This document shows, in pieces, positions 42,028-44,144 of a DNA stretch of 44,144 nt. Every line of letters starts with the position of its first letter. Within the stretch, counting starts at the first letter, position 1. Location: positions 1 to 44,144 of the forward strand of contig UCMT01000037.1 in assembly GCA_900473795.1 (NCBI GenBank). The letters run 5' to 3'. The DNA comes from Hyphomicrobiales bacterium. Lineage in GTDB: Bacteria; Pseudomonadota; Alphaproteobacteria; Rhizobiales; Rhizobiaceae. The translations under genes and the position numbers were made by a program. Under the pieces are notes generated by a model. The model had not been told where the DNA came from. It saw only the letters and a program-made list of their open reading frames with translations, and made no database searches.

Positions 42028-43224
42028 TTATTGAAGATCTGAGGTCTGGAAAGCGTTACCGCGATGGGCGGATTTGCTTGCCGGAACCACAGACCGGGAG
42101 TCCCTTGTGTCATCACTCCACTCAACCGGATTGTCTGCATGCACGAACGATGCAGGAGCGTTGGGGTCTGCTGGAGCGACGTAAGGGAAGTGGCGTTTGA
42201 GTTGATTGAGACGCGTTTCGAACAGCGACCACGAAAGCGAGGCAAGCATCAACGTGGCTGCACCTGCAACCACGAAACGTCCGGGGCCTTGCTCCGAAAC
42301 ATTAACGGGAATCCAAGCGTGCGCCTTGACCACCAGGGAGAGCACGATCGGGTGGAAAAGATAGACACCATAGCTTATGCGCCCAAGGGCGGTGAGCGGC
42401 GCGAATTCTGCCACACGACCGAAATATCCCCCAATGCCCACCGAACAACATCCCACAAGCATGGTAAGTGGCACGAGAGGAAGAACCTCCGTCCCGATCC
42501 AGGCCACCCAGTCAAGTGCCGGCGTCATCGCCGGTCTTGGCCACGCCAGGATGACAACGGCAGCAACAGAGGGCATCCAGCTCAGCTTCATCCATCTCGG
42601 CCACGACGCATTTCTGGCCCGATAGGCAGCAAGGAGCGCCCCCGATGCGAGCGCATCCATCGACGCTGTAGGGATCAGGTCGCGCATGAGCGTCGGCGTG
42701 CCGGTCACGGGCCAACAGAGGCGGTATGCCAACGAGCATGCGATGACGGCGATGCAAATCCGCTCAATCAGATGGCGGGGTACCAGCAGGATCACCAGTG
42801 GCCAGAGAACATAGAACTGTTCCTCGATACTCAGGCTCCACGTGTGACACAAAACCCACGGGCTCCACTCGTTCTGGAGGGCGTACCAGAAGTTCGACAG
42901 ATAGAGCGCATGCCACGCAAGGTTACCTCGGGCACCCTCGAGATTGACAACCCAGATGAAGCCCAACATGGCGAAATAGGGAGGGAATATGCGCAGAGCT
43001 CGCCGTATATAAAATGATTTCAACGCGGTCGACGGCTCGTAGCGCTCAGCGCTTCGCGCATCCAGAAGGAGCCGCGTTATCAGAAATCCACTGAGCACGA
43101 AGAACAGGCGTACGCCCAGGTGCCCCCAGAAAGCCCCATCCTCGGCGAAAAAATGCGCATACAGCACCATCGTGACGGCAATGGCTCTCAGCCCGTCCAA
43201 CTGCCGGTCGCGTGTATTCGACAT
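42028..43224 (-). CDS. Acyltransferase 3 family membrane protein (OafA/NodX-like)
   Basis: A 398-residue protein starting MSNTRDRQLDGLRAIAVTMV, with the family's RxxxxDGLRAIA opening and HFF on the first helix. Helices include LGVRLFFVLSGFLITRLLLDARSA (FFVLSGF motif), TWSLSIEEQFYVLWPLVIL (the conserved SxxxExQFY) and LTALGRISYGVYLFHPIVLSL. It transfers acyl (commonly acetyl) groups to surface glycans. The ATG at 43224 follows GAGGGG; the frame is open to 43446, but the family starts at RQLDGLRA. First gene of the minus-strand glycan operon. Confidence 0.93.
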   Translation of the reverse strand: MSNTRDRQLDGLRAIAVTMVLYAHFFAEDGAFWGHLGVRLFFVLSGFLITRLLLDARSAERYEPSTALKSFYIRRALRIFPPYFAMLGFIWVVNLEGARGNLAWHALYLSNFWYALQNEWSPWVLCHTWSLSIEEQFYVLWPLVILLVPRHLIERICIAVIACSLAYRLCWPVTGTPTLMRDLIPTASMDALASGALLAAYRARNASWPRWMKLSWMPSVAAVVILAWPRPAMTPALDWVAWIGTEVLPLVPLTMLVGCCSVGIGGYFGRVAEFAPLTALGRISYGVYLFHPIVLSLVVKAHAWIPVNVSEQGPGRFVVAGAATLMLASLSWSLFETRLNQLKRHFPYVAPADPNAPASFVHADNPVEWSDDTRDSRSVVPASKSAHRGNAFQTSDLQ

Positions 43225-43614
43225 AGACACCCCTCGGCGATCAGCCTTTGTCTGCCACTTCTCCTTGGCGGCGTCCGCTCCCCATCCCGTTTTTGCCGCC
43301 GACAATGCAAACCGACATCGGCGTCCATGTGGACACGACGTGTTAAGGCGGAACCTCGAATGTAGCGGCAAATCCGGCCAAACTTTGACAGTGACAGCTT
43401 GATAAGCAGATTGCCTATACGCAATGTCTGACGATGCGGGGGACAATCGACCCTGAAAATAAAATCTGGCGTTGATTGACCGGAAACGGTGTGCAGCCTA
43501 TCGGCGCAGTTCGCCAAATAATCGACGTGCCAAGTTGCGCCTGAAAACTCTAGGACGGAACAATTTCGAGGGCCGCGGGTTCCCGGACATAGGGTACCCT
43601 AAAAGGAGGAACCG

Positions 43615-44061
43615 ATGAAAGTTCGCGAAGCTATGACGCGTGATGTTCGCATTGCAAGCCCCGACCAAACGATCCAGGAAGCCGCGGCAATTATGGCTGA
43701 AATCGACGCTGGGATTGTTCCGGTTCGTGAAAACGATCGGCTGGTGGGCATGATCACCGATCGTGATATTGCCGTGCGCGCTGTCGCAAAGGGCATGGGC
43801 CCGCAATCCAGGATTGCCGACATCATGTCCCACGAAGTAAAATACTGCTACGAGGACGACGACACCCACGAAGTGTTGGAAAATCTTGGCGATCAGAAAC
43901 TGCGGCGTCTTCCCGTGATCAACCGTGACAAACGCCTCGTTGGCATACTGTCGCTTGGTGATCTGGCAACTTCGGGCGCCAACGGGGCCGCCGGAGAAGC
44001 TTTGGCAGGGATTTCCCAGCCCGGTGGCGTTCATTCTCAGACCGCAAGCGTCGGTGGATAA
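43615..44061 (+). CDS. Tandem CBS-domain protein
   Basis: A 148-residue protein with two CBS motifs. The first covers about residues 1-60 (VREAMTRDVRIASPDQTIQEAAAIMAE, LVGMITDRDIAVRAVA). The second covers about 67-120 (RIADIMSHEVKYCYEDDDTHEVLENL, RLVGILSLGDLA). CBS pairs bind adenine nucleotides and serve as energy or ionic sensors. The start follows AAAAGGAGG. A Gly/Ser-rich tail ends the protein. It stands alone beyond the glycan operon; partner unknown. Confidence 0.92.
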   Translation: MKVREAMTRDVRIASPDQTIQEAAAIMAEIDAGIVPVRENDRLVGMITDRDIAVRAVAKGMGPQSRIADIMSHEVKYCYEDDDTHEVLENLGDQKLRRLPVINRDKRLVGILSLGDLATSGANGAAGEALAGISQPGGVHSQTASVGG

Positions 44062-44109
44062 CGCCGCGCCCAGTGGCCGGGTGGTGCCGACGCATAGAAC
44101 GCCGGGCGC

Positions 44110-44124
44110 GGGCGGTTTCCGCCC
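44110..44124 (+). terminator. Possible terminator hairpin after the CBS-domain gene
   Basis: GGGCGG-TTT-CCGCCC forms a 6-bp stem 48 bp after the stop. No T-run follows, so support is weak. Confidence 0.3.
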
Positions 44125-44144
44125 CCCGAAACGTGACCTTAGCT

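Noticed and set aside
1..44144. CRISPR arrays, tRNA/rRNA genes, transposases or integrases
   Set aside because: No regularly spaced direct repeats, no cloverleaf or rRNA signature, and no transposase or recombinase motif was seen on either strand.

Overview
The window looks like part of a large replicon of an alphaproteobacterium of the order Hyphomicrobiales, most likely Rhizobiaceae (Rhizobium/Ensifer/Shinella-like). The evidence is high GC, FixJ-type response regulators, a DUF982 gene, a ScpB paralogue paired with a DUF1403 gene, a rhizobial-style intergenic palindrome and many solute ABC transporters. The genus is inferred from gene content only. No rRNA, tRNA, CRISPR array, transposase or phage gene is visible.

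Layout. 1-3 kb: the 3' end of a metallo-beta-lactamase-fold gene, then two isolated minus-strand secreted proteins (an endostatin/C-type-lectin-like protein and a cupin) separated by long stretches with no convincing gene. 3-6.7 kb: an NAD(P)-binding NmrA-like protein and an EmrA/EmrB-type efflux pair. 6.9-11.4 kb: a tightly overlapping minus-strand signalling operon (MASE1-PAS-PAS-PAS histidine kinase, FixJ-like regulator, stand-alone receiver, second FixJ-like regulator). 11.8-14.2 kb: an SPW-repeat membrane protein and a hipBA toxin-antitoxin operon with three palindromic operators, one inside a perfect 40-bp palindrome.

14.4-25.1 kb: a complete sugar-acid (L-idonate/ketogluconate/gluconate-type) module. 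It has an SMP-30 lactonase-like protein, a LacI-family regulator, an idonate 5-dehydrogenase-like enzyme, a 2-hydroxyacid dehydrogenase, a gluconate 5-dehydrogenase-like SDR, gluconokinase, a beta-hydroxyacid dehydrogenase, an Rbs-type ABC importer and a small alpha/beta-barrel protein. The palindrome ATATGTTATCGATAACATAT sits at both main promoters and a 14/16 variant lies between the regulator and the lactonase gene, so the cluster reads as one regulon.

25.1-28.4 kb: an orphan ScpB-like protein with a DUF1403 protein, and a Wzy/O-antigen-ligase-like membrane protein. 28.7-34.7 kb: a minus-strand MalEFGK-type ABC importer operon whose last two genes encode an exported SUMF1-fold protein without the catalytic cysteines of formylglycine-generating enzymes and an exported beta-propeller protein. 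34.7-36.4 kb: a mostly non-coding stretch with several stem-loops, plus a DUF982 gene. 36.4-38.0 kb: an RTX-type protein whose Ca-binding motifs recur about every 28 residues instead of every 9. 38.1-43.2 kb: a minus-strand surface-polysaccharide operon (acyltransferase, two family-2 glycosyltransferases, ABC exporter). 43.6-44.1 kb: a two-CBS-domain protein.

The strongest leads are the expanded-period RTX protein, the SUMF1-fold/beta-propeller pair in a sugar-import operon, the orphan ScpB-DUF1403 pair, the palindrome-defined LacI regulon, and the hipBA operator array. None is shown here to be a new system; each is offered with a test.
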